A stretch of 64,000 nt of DNA, taken from NCBI GenBank assembly GCA_965223305.1, contig CBDCWT010000088.1, forward strand, positions 558,001 to 622,000. Direction: 5' to 3'. Below, piece after piece: positions 25,135 through 34,553 of this stretch (the first letter of the stretch is position 1; each line of letters begins with the position of its first letter). The notes under the pieces are model-generated. The model worked only from the letters and a program-made list of their open reading frames with translations. It was not told the DNA's origin and searched no databases. A program made the position numbers and the translations under genes. This DNA is from CBDCWT01 sp965223305 (lineage in GTDB: Bacteria; Planctomycetota; Planctomycetia; Pirellulales; Pirellulaceae).

Positions 25135-26712
25135 TCACTCCCATTCAATCGTCGCCGGCGGCTTGGAGCTGATGTCGTAGCAGACGCGATTCACTCCTTT
25201 GACTTCGTTGATGATGCGGGTTGAGATCTTTGCCAACAATTCATGAGGAAGTTGGCTCCAGTCGGCGGTCATGAAATCATCACTGTCCACGCAACGCACG
25301 GCGATCGTGCTTTCATAGGTACGGGCGTCGCCCATGACTCCGACCGTTTGGACAGGCAGCAACACCGCGAACGCCTGAGCGGTCTGGCGATAGAGTCCGG
25401 CAGCCTGGATTTCGTGGACAACGATCGAGTCGGCCTCCCGCAGGACTTCCAGACGCTCCGCCGTCACCTCGCCCAGACAGCGGACCGCCAGCCCCGGCCC
25501 GGGAAACGGATGCCGCCACACGAGCTCTGCGGGTAGACCGAGCTCGAGTCCCAGTTTGCGAACTTCGTCCTTGAACAGATCGCGCAGGGGTTCGAGCAAT
25601 CTAAAGCCAAGTTCCTCGGGCAACCCTCCCACGTTGTGGTGCAGCTTGATCGTTGCCGCCGGTCCATCCGGCGCGGCCCCGCTTTCGATGACATCCGGAT
25701 AGAGCGTGCCCTGGGCAAGAAACTGGGCATCTTGGATCTGCTCGGCTTCGCCGCGAAAGCACTCGATGAACGCGTGGCCGATCCGTCGGCGTTTTTCTTG
25801 AGGCTCGCTGATCCCCGCCAAGGCCGACAGAAAACGATCCCGCCCATCGACCACGTGCAGATCGGTCTGGAAGTGTTTCGTGAACTCGGCGATTACCGAC
25901 TCTTTCTCGTCTTTGCGGAGCAAGCCATTGTCGACAAGAATGCAGGAGAGCTGCGCACCGATGGCTTGGTACAGGATGGCGGCTGTCACCGACGAGTCCA
26001 CCCCACCCGAAAGGCCGCAAATGACCCGTGCATCCCCCACTTGCTGCTTGATCGCCGCGATTGTCTCCTGGGCGAAATCACCCAAACGCCAAGTCGCTCC
26101 GCAACGGCAGATGTTGATCAGGAAGTTCTTGAGGAGCGTGCTGCCGAGCGGCGTATGGGTTACCTCGGGGTGAAACTGCAACCCGTACACCGGCAACTCC
26201 TGATGCTTGACAGCGGCGAACGGGCAAGTCTCGGTTCGGGCCAGCGGAATAAAACCATCTGTGACCTGAGAAACCTGGTCGCCGTGACTCATCCAGACCT
26301 CTGTCTGGTCCGGGATTCCTTGAAACAGCTCCGATTCGCTCGTGATCTCGCAGCGAGCTCGACCAAACTCCCGCGCCGGAGCGTTCGTGACGCTGCCGCC
26401 CAGCGCGGCGCAGGCCAAATGCATCCCGTAACAGATTCCCAGCACCGGGATTCCCAACTGAAAGATCGCGGGGTCGCAACGCGGTGCAGCGTCTTCATAA
26501 ACGCTGGCGGGTCCGCCCGATAGGATGAGGCCGCTGGGATGGTGCTCTTTGAGCCGCTCCGGGGAGATATCGTGCCGGACGATCTCGCAGTAGACCTGTT
26601 GCTCGCGGACCCGCCGAGCGATCAGCTGGGCGTACTGCCCACCAAAGTCGAGCACCAACACCCGCTCACCGGCAGCCGGCGAGGCCGTCGGCAGATCCAT
26701 GCTTGTTGCCAT
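25135..26712 (-). CDS. guaA: GMP synthase (glutamine-hydrolysing)
   Basis: About 525 residues. N-terminal class I glutamine amidotransferase (VLVLDFGGQYAQLIARRVRE, nucleophile in GICYGMH, FHPEVTHT), then the ATP-pyrophosphatase P-loop CGLSGGVDSSV, then the GMP synthase C-terminal dimerisation domain ending PPATIEWE. It converts XMP, ATP and glutamine to GMP. The frame opens with GTG at 26727; ATGs at 26712 and 26700 are the likelier starts. A minus-strand hairpin with U-tract lies 160 bp upstream, suggesting a leader. Confidence 0.96.
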   Translation of the reverse strand: MATSMDLPTASPAAGERVLVLDFGGQYAQLIARRVREQQVYCEIVRHDISPERLKEHHPSGLILSGGPASVYEDAAPRCDPAIFQLGIPVLGICYGMHLACAALGGSVTNAPAREFGRARCEITSESELFQGIPDQTEVWMSHGDQVSQVTDGFIPLARTETCPFAAVKHQELPVYGLQFHPEVTHTPLGSTLLKNFLINICRCGATWRLGDFAQETIAAIKQQVGDARVICGLSGGVDSSVTAAILYQAIGAQLSCILVDNGLLRKDEKESVIAEFTKHFQTDLHVVDGRDRFLSALAGISEPQEKRRRIGHAFIECFRGEAEQIQDAQFLAQGTLYPDVIESGAAPDGPAATIKLHHNVGGLPEELGFRLLEPLRDLFKDEVRKLGLELGLPAELVWRHPFPGPGLAVRCLGEVTAERLEVLREADSIVVHEIQAAGLYRQTAQAFAVLLPVQTVGVMGDARTYESTIAVRCVDSDDFMTADWSQLPHELLAKISTRIINEVKGVNRVCYDISSKPPATIEWE

Positions 26713-26873
26713 CCCTGTACGATTCACTGCTTACTGCCTTTGCTGCTGTGGCCCTGGACGCAGGGCAGCTAGGGGTAGCGGCCTGCGGGTGATCGTGCGC
26801 GGGCTGGGTTCTCGGCCGCAGATCGAGCGACGAGCCAACTTGGGCGGATCAAGTTTCTCTGAGGGCCAGAAAC

Positions 26874-26897
26874 GAAAAACGCCCGCCTGAGGCGGGC
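26874..26897 (-). terminator. hairpin plus U-tract upstream of guaA
   Basis: On the minus strand GCCCGCC-TCA-GGCGGGC forms a perfect 7-bp stem followed by GTTTTTCG. It points toward guaA but lies about 160 bp before its start, so either it ends an RNA from the 26900-27096 region or it is an attenuator in the guaA leader. A TATAAT on the minus strand lies at 26913-26918. Confidence 0.55.
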
Positions 26898-27008
26898 AAG
26901 TCACAGAGCCCAATTATAGGCCTATCCGCCGCGGCGAACCAGTTCGCAGTGAGGATCTCCTACGACAGATGTAACCCATTTGTAGAAATCGACTTATGGG
27001 GATAGTTA

Positions 27009-27036
27009 TTGACTCCGCCAGGGTCCCAACTATGAT
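27009..27036 (+). promoter_or_regulatory. sigma70-type promoter for surE
   Basis: TTGACT (27009-27014), 16-nt spacer, TATGAT (27031-27036). Five of six matches in each hexamer. The predicted transcription start near 27043 leaves a 5' leader of about 54 nt before the GTG of surE. Confidence 0.65.
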
Positions 27037-27096
27037 GGAACTTACTCACGATGGAAGTTCTCTCTGGGCACCCAATCGGACGGAAGCCTCTCTGGC

Positions 27097-27861
27097 GTGC
27101 AGATTCTGTTGACCAACGATGACGGTATCTATGCACCGGGGTTGGCTGCGCTAGAGCGTGAGTTGCGAACGTTGGGCGACGTCTGCTTGGTGGCTCCTGC
27201 CACCGAACAGAGCGGGGTCGGCCACGCGATTACGTTCCTAAGTCCACTCATCTGCAAAGAAATCTACGATGGCGAGACCCGCCGAGGCTGGGCTGTCGAA
27301 GGGAGTCCGGCCGATTGCGTGAAGCTCGGCGTGTTCGAATTCTCGGACAGCCGGCCAGATTTGGTCGTCAGCGGAGTCAACAGCGGCTTGAACGCTGGCA
27401 TCAATGTGCTGTATTCGGGCACGGTTGCCGCTGCGATCGAAGGGGCGTTCTTTGGGATCACCAGTCTTGCGGTCTCATTGGAGTACGACGAGCATGCCGA
27501 CTACGGTGCTGCTGCGCGAATCGGTCGGCGGGTTATCGAGCAGGTACTCGCGCAGAAAGGCTCAGCGCCCGAACTGTACAACATCAACATTCCAACGTCG
27601 GCCATCGCCTCACCTCGAGGCTTGAGGGTTGTACCGATGGCGGTTGCTCGCTACAGCGAACGGTTCATCAAGCGACAGGATCCTAAGGGGAGAACATACT
27701 ACTGGGCGGCTGGCGAAATGCCGCCGTGCCAAGACATGGCAGACTCAGATCTCGCGGCGTTAGCAGAGGGCTTTGTTACCCTAACCCCTCTGCAGTTTGA
27801 TATGACGAAGTCGGCGTCCATTAGCGAAATGCAAGAGTGGCGCTTCGAGCCGCTTGCGTGA
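27097..27861 (+). CDS. surE: 5'/3'-nucleotidase SurE
   Basis: 254 residues, typical length. The N-terminal QILLTNDDGIYAPGL supplies the metal-binding NDD; VAPATEQSGVGHAIT and VVSGVNSGLNAGINVLYSGTVAAA follow with the conserved Ser and Asn. SurE removes phosphate from nucleoside 5'- and 3'-monophosphates in the cytoplasm. The start is GTG at 27097 since the next residues MQILLTNDDG match the family start. Its promoter is visible upstream. Confidence 0.95.
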   Translation: MQILLTNDDGIYAPGLAALERELRTLGDVCLVAPATEQSGVGHAITFLSPLICKEIYDGETRRGWAVEGSPADCVKLGVFEFSDSRPDLVVSGVNSGLNAGINVLYSGTVAAAIEGAFFGITSLAVSLEYDEHADYGAAARIGRRVIEQVLAQKGSAPELYNINIPTSAIASPRGLRVVPMAVARYSERFIKRQDPKGRTYYWAAGEMPPCQDMADSDLAALAEGFVTLTPLQFDMTKSASISEMQEWRFEPLA

Positions 27862-27884
27862 GGGCGGCTAAGAGTTCCCTGTTT

Positions 27885-28110
27885 CCCTCTCGGGAGGTCG
27901 TGCAGCTTTTACGCTTCATCATTAAACAACCTGCGGGATCGAGTTCACCCTCCCGCGCGGAGGATGCAGTCCGCCAAACTCTGGCGAGTTCGGCTACGCT
28001 GCAAATCAGCCGCTGGGCGTTAGCCCACGGTTCCCCAATGAAACCAACGCGTAGCGTCCGGGGAGGGTTCCCCCTCACCGGCCCTTCGGGCCGACTCTCC
28101 CCAAGGGGAG
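27885..28110. repeat. mixed repeat block
   Basis: Contains GGAGGTCGTGCAGCTTTTAC (also an end at 54162), a CCAAACTCTGGCGAGTTCGGC module with AGCCGCTGGGCGTTAGCCC, and a hairpin-rich segment (CGGCCCTTCGGGCCG, CTCTCCCCAAGGGGAGAG). The last segment is the inverse orientation of that at 54200-54300. No gene in 27862-28153 other than the leader of the next gene. Confidence 0.7.
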
Positions 28111-28153
28111 AGTGAAGAAAAACGTAGCCACATTAGCAAGGAGGAGCAAACTG

Positions 28154-28603
28154 ATGTTCAAGCAACTAACCACCGCCTGCCTGCTACTGGCCATGATCGG
28201 CTGCGGCCAACCGTCTGCTACGTCGGAGCCGGTCAGCGAGCCGGCCGAGACACCACAGGCGGCTCCCGCCGACCCGCCAGCTTCGACCGAGCGGGTTCAG
28301 GCGACCGTGGGCGTGGGCCAAAAAGGTCGCAGCCTCGACAACGAGACAGGAATCGGTCGGGTCATCGCCGAGCCAGCGAAGGCGCTGTTCGGTTTCAGGG
28401 AGAAGGCAGTTTTCGACATGCAAATTCCAACGGCGATGAAACTCTTCGCGGCCAGTGAAGGTCGGGGACCAGATTCGCATGAAGAGTTCATGTCCAAGAT
28501 CATCCAGTCCAACAGCATCCAGCTGCCGGAGCTCCCTGAAGGACATAAGTATGTGTTTGAACCGAGCACCGGAGAGCTCATGGTTGAGCGGCCCGCCGGC
28601 TGA
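28154..28603 (+). CDS. small lipoprotein, unknown function
   Basis: 149 residues from the ATG at 28154, which has a strong AGGAGG 10 nt upstream. The signal LLLAMIGCGQ predicts a lipoprotein with Cys17. It continues with a Pro/Ala/Glu-rich linker and a C-terminal domain (VFDMQIPTAMKLFAASEGRG, SHEEFMSKIIQSNSIQLPEL, YVFEPSTGELMVERP) that recalls the type II secretion G-like or DUF1559-like repeats only loosely. I do not recognise it. The next gene begins 34 bp later and could be co-transcribed. Confidence 0.75.
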   Translation: MFKQLTTACLLLAMIGCGQPSATSEPVSEPAETPQAAPADPPASTERVQATVGVGQKGRSLDNETGIGRVIAEPAKALFGFREKAVFDMQIPTAMKLFAASEGRGPDSHEEFMSKIIQSNSIQLPELPEGHKYVFEPSTGELMVERPAG

Positions 28604-28637
28604 CCGTCATCAATAACCCCTCTGAGGCTTCTCCCGC

Positions 28638-29258
28638 ATGAGATTCGACATCACCTGTTTTGCTTTCGCGGCGACGATCTGTTTCTCAGGAGTCAGTAGC
28701 GCGACGGATTGGGTTGCAGCTCCCTCGTACTATTCGCATGACCCGTTGAGTGGCGAGCGTGTCCAGCAGTACTCGCCAATCGGGCCCTTCTACATCTATC
28801 CCCGCGGCGACTTCCGACGCAGCGGCTTCCGGCAGACTCGGAGCAGCATCCAGGTGGGGGGTAGTTCAGATCACATGCACATTGTCGAAGAGTGGGGCAA
28901 GCCGGTCCGCCCCTACGGCGAGTGGCGATTCCCGTATCGTCCGTATTCGGTTCCGTATGGTCTTTGGGGTCCCCCAGTACCGCAGGTCTACGCACCGCGT
29001 GGGATCGCGAATCAAGTTGGCCCTCCTCATGCAGCTCAACCGTATGCCCGTCAGCGCTTCGATCGCGGGCCACAAGCCGGACAGCCTGACATTCCAAGGC
29101 TGCCGTTCCGCCGCGAGCAGCCGTATCCGGGTTACCATCCGCAACCTTGGGATGACGGCCGCTACCCGCCTTACGACTCGGACGGTCCTTACGGCTATCC
29201 CGATCTACAGCGACGCCCGCCAATCATTCAACCACCTCCCGCACCTCCCGCCACCTAA
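28638..29258 (+). CDS. secreted Pro/Tyr/Arg-rich protein
   Basis: 206 residues with a signal peptide (MRFDITCFAFAATICFSG). The mature part is low complexity, rich in Pro, Tyr, Arg and Gly with repeats such as RYPPYDSDGPYGYPD, and lacks a recognisable domain. It could be a cell-surface or matrix protein. ATG at 28638. Located 34 bp after the lipoprotein. Confidence 0.7.
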   Translation: MRFDITCFAFAATICFSGVSSATDWVAAPSYYSHDPLSGERVQQYSPIGPFYIYPRGDFRRSGFRQTRSSIQVGGSSDHMHIVEEWGKPVRPYGEWRFPYRPYSVPYGLWGPPVPQVYAPRGIANQVGPPHAAQPYARQRFDRGPQAGQPDIPRLPFRREQPYPGYHPQPWDDGRYPPYDSDGPYGYPDLQRRPPIIQPPPAPPAT

Positions 29259-29334
29259 GACGTGTGCGTCCGACTGACGCGCCTGGAGCGTTGATCGGTC
29301 GTGCAAGAACACACTGTGTTTCGACGGTGACGCT

Positions 29335-29645
29335 GCCACATCAGCCGCTGGGCATTAGCCCACGGTTCACAAACCGGATGCTAACGCATTCCGGCTGATT
29401 GTGGGCCGAGCAGGCCGCCTGCCGGAGAGGGGGGGTACGCCCCGGGGCGATCACTCCCAAACAACCCTCCCCGGACGCTATCGCGTCCGACCCTCCCGCG
29501 AGCGGGAGCGTGAGGTGAATGACGGCCGTTAGGGAATTTCTTGTAGCCGAATTCGCCAGAATTTGGACGAATCGGCAGTGCATCGAACAAAAGCCAAACT
29601 TTGGCGAGTTCGGCTACGCTCTGGCGAGTTCGGCTACGATCGGCT
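29335..29645. repeat. mixed repeat block
   Basis: Shares with 42000-42080 the segment CAGCCGCTGGGC.TTAGCCC, ACCGGATGCTAACGCATTCC and GTGGGCCGAGCAGGCCGC. It then has the CCCTCCCCGGACGCTATCGC segment also seen at 54280, and ends in three copies of the GGCGAGTTCGGCTAC module. The gap 29259-29856 has no gene besides this block; 29646-29856 is upstream leader. Confidence 0.75.
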
Positions 29646-29856
29646 GACGCGCGAGTATCGGCTGCGATCGTACAGCGAAAACGGCTCCGCAGGAGCGTCG
29701 CCTTCCCGTCGCTTTGCGCACTGGACGCCTGCGTGGCCGAGCGAAGTCGACAGCAGCTTGTTGTTTATTCGCAGTTGATTGGTGCTCTGGGCCACTCGCT
29801 GCGTTAAAGTAGTATCACCTATGGGTTCTCTATTGTTCTACCGGAGCCATGTTGCC

Positions 29857-32800
29857 ATGCCGCTGCGCTCTTTGTTCGCCACACTGCTTTCCTTGAGCCT
29901 TGCTGCCGGGGCCGACGGCAATCCACCTCGCACACGCCCCGTCGAAGGGCTCCATGACAACACCCCTGCCGTCTATGCGCTGACCGAAGCACGTGTGGTT
30001 GTGGCGCCGGGCCGAGTTATCGAACGAGGAGTCGTCGTCATCCGCGACGGAACAATCGTCGATGTTCGGCGGGACGACCAGATCCCCGAGGACGCACGGG
30101 TACACTCTCTCGCAGGCAAGACTATCTATGCCGGATTGGTGGACGCCTATAGCGAAATCCGGATCGCGGGCTCTGACGATCTCGGTGGCGCTCCCTACTG
30201 GAACGGCCAGGTGACTCCGCAACGCAACGCTTCGGGTCACTACAGGGCAATCGCGGCAACTAACAAGAAGCTGCGTGCACAGGGGGTCACCGCTCAATTG
30301 GTGGCGCCGGCTGCTGGGGTCGTTAAGGGAACCAGCGCGTTGGTCTTGACCGGCAATCAGCCCAATTCAACATCGATACTGCATCCTCAGCTAGCGCTGC
30401 ACATGCGTCTGACGGTCTCGAGAAGTCGCGGAGGCAGCTATCCGAATTCTCCGATGGGCGCGGTCGCGCTGGCTCGTCAATCGATGTATGACGCGGTCTG
30501 GTACAAGCAGGCTTGGGCGGCCTACCGAAGTTCGCCGGCGCTTTCGCGACCAGAACGCAACGACGCGCTGGAAGTGCTCCAGCAGTACCCCCAGAGTGAC
30601 ACGCTGGTGATCGTTGACGCCGCGAGTGAGCTGTACTTCTTACGGGCCGACCGTTTCGCCAGGGAATTTGGCCTGAATGTTCTGGTCCGCGGCTCTGGCC
30701 ACGAGTATCGGCGGTTGGAAGCCATCAAGAAGACCGGCCGGGGAGTGTTGGTCCCGGTTAACTTTCCAGATCCACCCAACGTGAGCACAGCGGAAACGGC
30801 CACGGCAGTTTCCCTCGAGCAGCTGCTCCATTGGGATCTTGCGCCCGAGAATCCGGCCAGATTGGAAGCGGCCGGAATCCGCTTCGCATTGACAAGTGCC
30901 GGCTTGGGCGATCGAAGCAAGTTCCTTAGCGGCGTGCGGCGTGCCGTCGATCGAGGATTGTCCCGGGCGGGCGCTCTGCGGGCGCTGACGACCGCGCCGG
31001 CAGAACTGCTGGAAGTGGATCACATCGTCGGCACCGTCGAACAAGGGAAGTTGGCCAACCTGGTCGTCACGGACGGCGATCTCTTCGAGCGAGGGACCAA
31101 GATCCTCGAAGCTTGGGTGCGCGGCGAGCGCCACCAGGTTGCGGCGACGGCTGAGTTCGATGTCCGCGGTAGCTGGCAGGTTCGGATGGCGGCGGAGGTG
31201 AGTCCACAGGTGTTTTCTCTACAGGTAACGGGGCGTCCGACTCGGCTCGCGGGGAAGCTGAAGTTCAACGATGCAGGTGGTCCCGAGGACTCGAGAATGC
31301 CCAAGCTACTTCGCGTCGGGGTCCGCGATGCCCGCTTCAGCTGCAGTTTTGATGCACAGCACTTTGGGCGGCAAGGAGTCGCCCGGTTGACCGGGGTGCT
31401 CTCGTTGTCCGACACCGCGGCTCCCTCCTGGTTGGGCCACATCACTTGGCCCGACGGCACGCGAACGGAAGTCGTAGCCGAGCGGCGTGCAGGACCCGCC
31501 AGCGCAGCGGAAGAGCAGGAGGATGCAGAAGAGGTTTCGACCGGCGCCAACGTCAGCGACACGTCGGGTGGACAGCCCCGGGTGGCCGCTGCCCGGCGCG
31601 ATGCGGTAAAGGCGGACAAGAAGCAGACGGCCTCCTTCAAGGTCAACTACCCCCTGGGTGCCTACGGCCTCGAGTCTCCACCGCAGGTGGAGGCCGTGCT
31701 GTTCCGGGGTGCTACGATTTGGACGTGCGGCCCAGCCGGAGTTCTCGAAGATGCTTCGCTCCTCATCGCTGATGGGAAGATCGTGGCGGTTGGTCAAGAT
31801 GTTGTTGCGCCGGCCGACGCCGTCGTGGTGGACCTCGCGGGCAAGCACCTGACGCCCGGGATCATCGACTGTCACTCGCATATGGCGACCGACGGCGGCG
31901 TCAACGAGAGCGGCCAGGCCATTACAGCAGAGGTCCGCATCGGCGACTTCATCGACGCGGACGACATCAACATCTACCGTCAACTGGCCGGTGGCGTCAC
32001 TTCATCCAACATCCTGCACGGTTCAGCAAACCCGATTGGCGGTCAGAATCAGGTCATCAAGCTGCGCTGGGGCGCACTGCCCGAGGAGATGAAGTTCAAG
32101 CAAGCCCCGGACGGTATTAAGTTTGCCCTCGGGGAAAACGTCACGCGCGCCAACTGGACCGAACCTTCGGATCGTTACCCTCGATCGCGGATGGGTGTCG
32201 AGCAATTGATGAGGGACGCTTTCTACGCGGCCGCAGACTACCGTGACCGATGGAAGGCGTGGCAGACGACGCATCAGGGTTTGCCACCGCGCCGTGACCT
32301 GGAGCTCGAAGCGCTCGCCGAAGTGCTAAGTGGCAGCCGCTGGGTTCACTGTCACAGTTATCGGCAGGATGAAATCCTCGCCCTACTCCGCACGATGGAC
32401 GGCTTCGGGATTCAGATTGGGACATTCCAGCACATCTTGGAGGGCTACAAGGTCGCGGACGAGATGGCACGCCGGGGTGCGATGGGTTCCGCCTTCTCCG
32501 ATTGGTGGGCCTACAAAGTCGAGGTGTACGACGCGATTCCGTACGCAGGCGCGCTGATGCATCAAGCGGGCGTGGTCGTCTCTTTCAACTCCGATGATCG
32601 AGAGCTGGCGCGCCACTTGAATCACGAGGCGATCAAGGCCGTCAAGTACGGCGGTGTTTCTCCCGAAGAGGCCCTGAAGTTCGTGACCCTCAATCCAGCT
32701 CGCCAACTGCGCATCGACCAACATGTCGGATCGCTGGTGGCCGGCAAGCATGCTGACGTGGTCATTTGGAGTGGCTCACCATTATCGATCCGCTCACGCT

Positions 32801-33021
32801 GCGAGCAGACGTGGATCGACGGTCGCAAGTACTTCGACCGGGTTGATGATCAGCTAAGTCGGGACAAGGCTGCGAAACGACGCAACACGCTGGTCCAGAA
32901 GATTCTCTCTTCCGGCGAGCCGATGCAGGACCCGGGCAGTTCCAGCAAGCCCGACGAGGAGCTCTGGCCTCGCGAAGACATCTTTTGCCGCTGCCGGACA
33001 GTCTTCCTGCAGCAGCAATAG
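29857..33021 (+). CDS. secreted protein with two tandem amidohydrolase domains
   Basis: About 1,054 residues from the ATG at 29857, giving the signal peptide MPLRSLFATLLSLSLAAGA; an in-frame ATG at 29821 would add 12 residues. Two imidazolonepropionase/dihydroorotase-like amidohydrolase domains occur in tandem, separated by a beta-rich linker. The C-terminal one keeps the metal motif GIIDCHSHMATDGG and YRQLAGGVTSSN, then HCHSYRQDEI and SFNSDDREL. The N-terminal one has GLVDAYSEIRI in place of HxH, so it should be metal-free and inactive. Extracytoplasmic hydrolase of unknown substrate. The next gene encodes a relative of the inactive half. Confidence 0.88.
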   Translation: MPLRSLFATLLSLSLAAGADGNPPRTRPVEGLHDNTPAVYALTEARVVVAPGRVIERGVVVIRDGTIVDVRRDDQIPEDARVHSLAGKTIYAGLVDAYSEIRIAGSDDLGGAPYWNGQVTPQRNASGHYRAIAATNKKLRAQGVTAQLVAPAAGVVKGTSALVLTGNQPNSTSILHPQLALHMRLTVSRSRGGSYPNSPMGAVALARQSMYDAVWYKQAWAAYRSSPALSRPERNDALEVLQQYPQSDTLVIVDAASELYFLRADRFAREFGLNVLVRGSGHEYRRLEAIKKTGRGVLVPVNFPDPPNVSTAETATAVSLEQLLHWDLAPENPARLEAAGIRFALTSAGLGDRSKFLSGVRRAVDRGLSRAGALRALTTAPAELLEVDHIVGTVEQGKLANLVVTDGDLFERGTKILEAWVRGERHQVAATAEFDVRGSWQVRMAAEVSPQVFSLQVTGRPTRLAGKLKFNDAGGPEDSRMPKLLRVGVRDARFSCSFDAQHFGRQGVARLTGVLSLSDTAAPSWLGHITWPDGTRTEVVAERRAGPASAAEEQEDAEEVSTGANVSDTSGGQPRVAAARRDAVKADKKQTASFKVNYPLGAYGLESPPQVEAVLFRGATIWTCGPAGVLEDASLLIADGKIVAVGQDVVAPADAVVVDLAGKHLTPGIIDCHSHMATDGGVNESGQAITAEVRIGDFIDADDINIYRQLAGGVTSSNILHGSANPIGGQNQVIKLRWGALPEEMKFKQAPDGIKFALGENVTRANWTEPSDRYPRSRMGVEQLMRDAFYAAADYRDRWKAWQTTHQGLPPRRDLELEALAEVLSGSRWVHCHSYRQDEILALLRTMDGFGIQIGTFQHILEGYKVADEMARRGAMGSAFSDWWAYKVEVYDAIPYAGALMHQAGVVVSFNSDDRELARHLNHEAIKAVKYGGVSPEEALKFVTLNPARQLRIDQHVGSLVAGKHADVVIWSGSPLSIRSRCEQTWIDGRKYFDRVDDQLSRDKAAKRRNTLVQKILSSGEPMQDPGSSSKPDEELWPREDIFCRCRTVFLQQQ

Positions 33022-33176
33022 TAGTAGGCAACACATCAAGCACCTGACAATTGACAAGTGACAACACGACTATGACTCCGGACACCGACTCCACTCGCAC
33101 GGCTCATCAGCGATCGGCTGCTGGGCATCCACATCATTTACTACCTCCTAGAACCATTTGCAATTCCGGCTTACGG

Positions 33177-34490
33177 ATGACGTTAGCCTTGCTCGGTTTG
33201 TTGCTCTGCCGGGCGGCCGCGCTGGCATCGCCCGAGATTCCAGGAGCTGAGCAGGACCAACCAGTTGCGCTTGTTGGCGCCACGATTCATCCGGTTAGCG
33301 GACCAGCAGTCCAAGAAGGTGTGATCCTCATCGACCGAGGTAAGATCTCGGCACTCGGTACCGATGTCACGGTTCCATCCACTGCGAAGTTGATCGATCT
33401 CAGCGGCAGGCACATCTATCCGGCGCTGTTTGATGCGTACACCCATGTGGGGCTGGTGGAGATTAACTCCGTCCGCGCGACGATCGACAATCGCGAACGA
33501 GGTCGACTCAATCCCAGTGTTTCCGCACAAGTTGCCGTGAACCCGGACAGTGAAGTCATCCCTGTCACTCGTAGCAATGGTGTGCTGCTGACGTTGACGG
33601 CACCGACGGGAACGCTGGTCGCAGGCAAATCAGCGATTCTGCAACTGGACGGTTGGACTTGGGAAGACATGACGCTGAAGGCGGACGCCGCTATGCACTG
33701 CAACTGGCCGCGAATGGTGCCGGTGACGACCTGGCAGAGGAGACAGAGTGGAACAGAACGGTCCCGAGAGAGCTCCGTGCGTCTATTGGAGCAGCTCTTT
33801 GAAGATGCGCGAGCGTATGAAAAGGCGCGGAATTCAGCAACTGGCGGACAGCCACACGATTCCCGCTTGGAAGCGATGCTCCCGGTGGTCCACGGCCAGC
33901 TGCCGCTGATCGTCCATGCGGACGAGGTGCAGCAGATCCAAGCTGCCGTGGCTATGTCCGAGCGGGAGGGGTTCCGAATGATCTTGCACGGCGGGTACGA
34001 CGCGGTCCTCTGTGCCGAACTCTTGCGGAAGCACGACATTCCGGTAATCGTAGCTGGTGTTTACCGGTTGCCGCGGCGTCGCTCCGACCCCTACGATCAC
34101 CCGTTCACTTTGCCGGATCGACTTCGCCGAGCGGGTATCCGCTACTGTATTTCTGGTGCAGAAAGAACTCACAACGTCAGGAATCTACCTCACCATGCGG
34201 CAATGGCGGTCGCTTTTGGGCTGCCTGCTGAGGAGGCCCTAAAGGCGATTACACTGTATCCTGCCGAGATTCTTGGGGTCGCTCAGCGCGTAGGTTCGCT
34301 CGAAGTCGGCAAAGACGCAACACTGATTGTCACCGACGGAGACCCGCTCGAATCGGCCAATCACGTTGAGGCTGCCTTTATACGAGGTCGCCCGGTGGAT
34401 CTCAACGATCGTCACAAACGTCTGTGGAGGAAATACGAAGAGAAGTACCGTCGCCTCGCAGAGGAGGCTGCAGAGCGCCCCTCTCCCTGA
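33177..34490 (+). CDS. secreted amidohydrolase-like protein, metal motif degenerate
   Basis: About 437 residues from the ATG at 33177, which starts the signal peptide MTLALLGLLLCRAAALA; the frame extends to 33051 but without signal features. It resembles the N-terminal domain of the upstream 1,054-residue protein: VALVGATIHPVSGPAVQEG, LFDAYTHVGLVEI, then LHGGYDAVLCAELL and the C-terminal GSLEVGKDATLIVTDGDPLE. The first metal motif reads DAYTHV, so one of the two His ligands is missing. It is 155 bp downstream of the larger gene, probably the same operon, and the two may form a complex (inference). Confidence 0.85.
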   Translation: MTLALLGLLLCRAAALASPEIPGAEQDQPVALVGATIHPVSGPAVQEGVILIDRGKISALGTDVTVPSTAKLIDLSGRHIYPALFDAYTHVGLVEINSVRATIDNRERGRLNPSVSAQVAVNPDSEVIPVTRSNGVLLTLTAPTGTLVAGKSAILQLDGWTWEDMTLKADAAMHCNWPRMVPVTTWQRRQSGTERSRESSVRLLEQLFEDARAYEKARNSATGGQPHDSRLEAMLPVVHGQLPLIVHADEVQQIQAAVAMSEREGFRMILHGGYDAVLCAELLRKHDIPVIVAGVYRLPRRRSDPYDHPFTLPDRLRRAGIRYCISGAERTHNVRNLPHHAAMAVAFGLPAEEALKAITLYPAEILGVAQRVGSLEVGKDATLIVTDGDPLESANHVEAAFIRGRPVDLNDRHKRLWRKYEEKYRRLAEEAAERPSP

Positions 34491-34553
34491 TCGGATCAAT
34501 CAAGTGTGCCCTGACCCTCCGAGCAACCTGAAGACAAAAAGGAAAAGCAGCTG

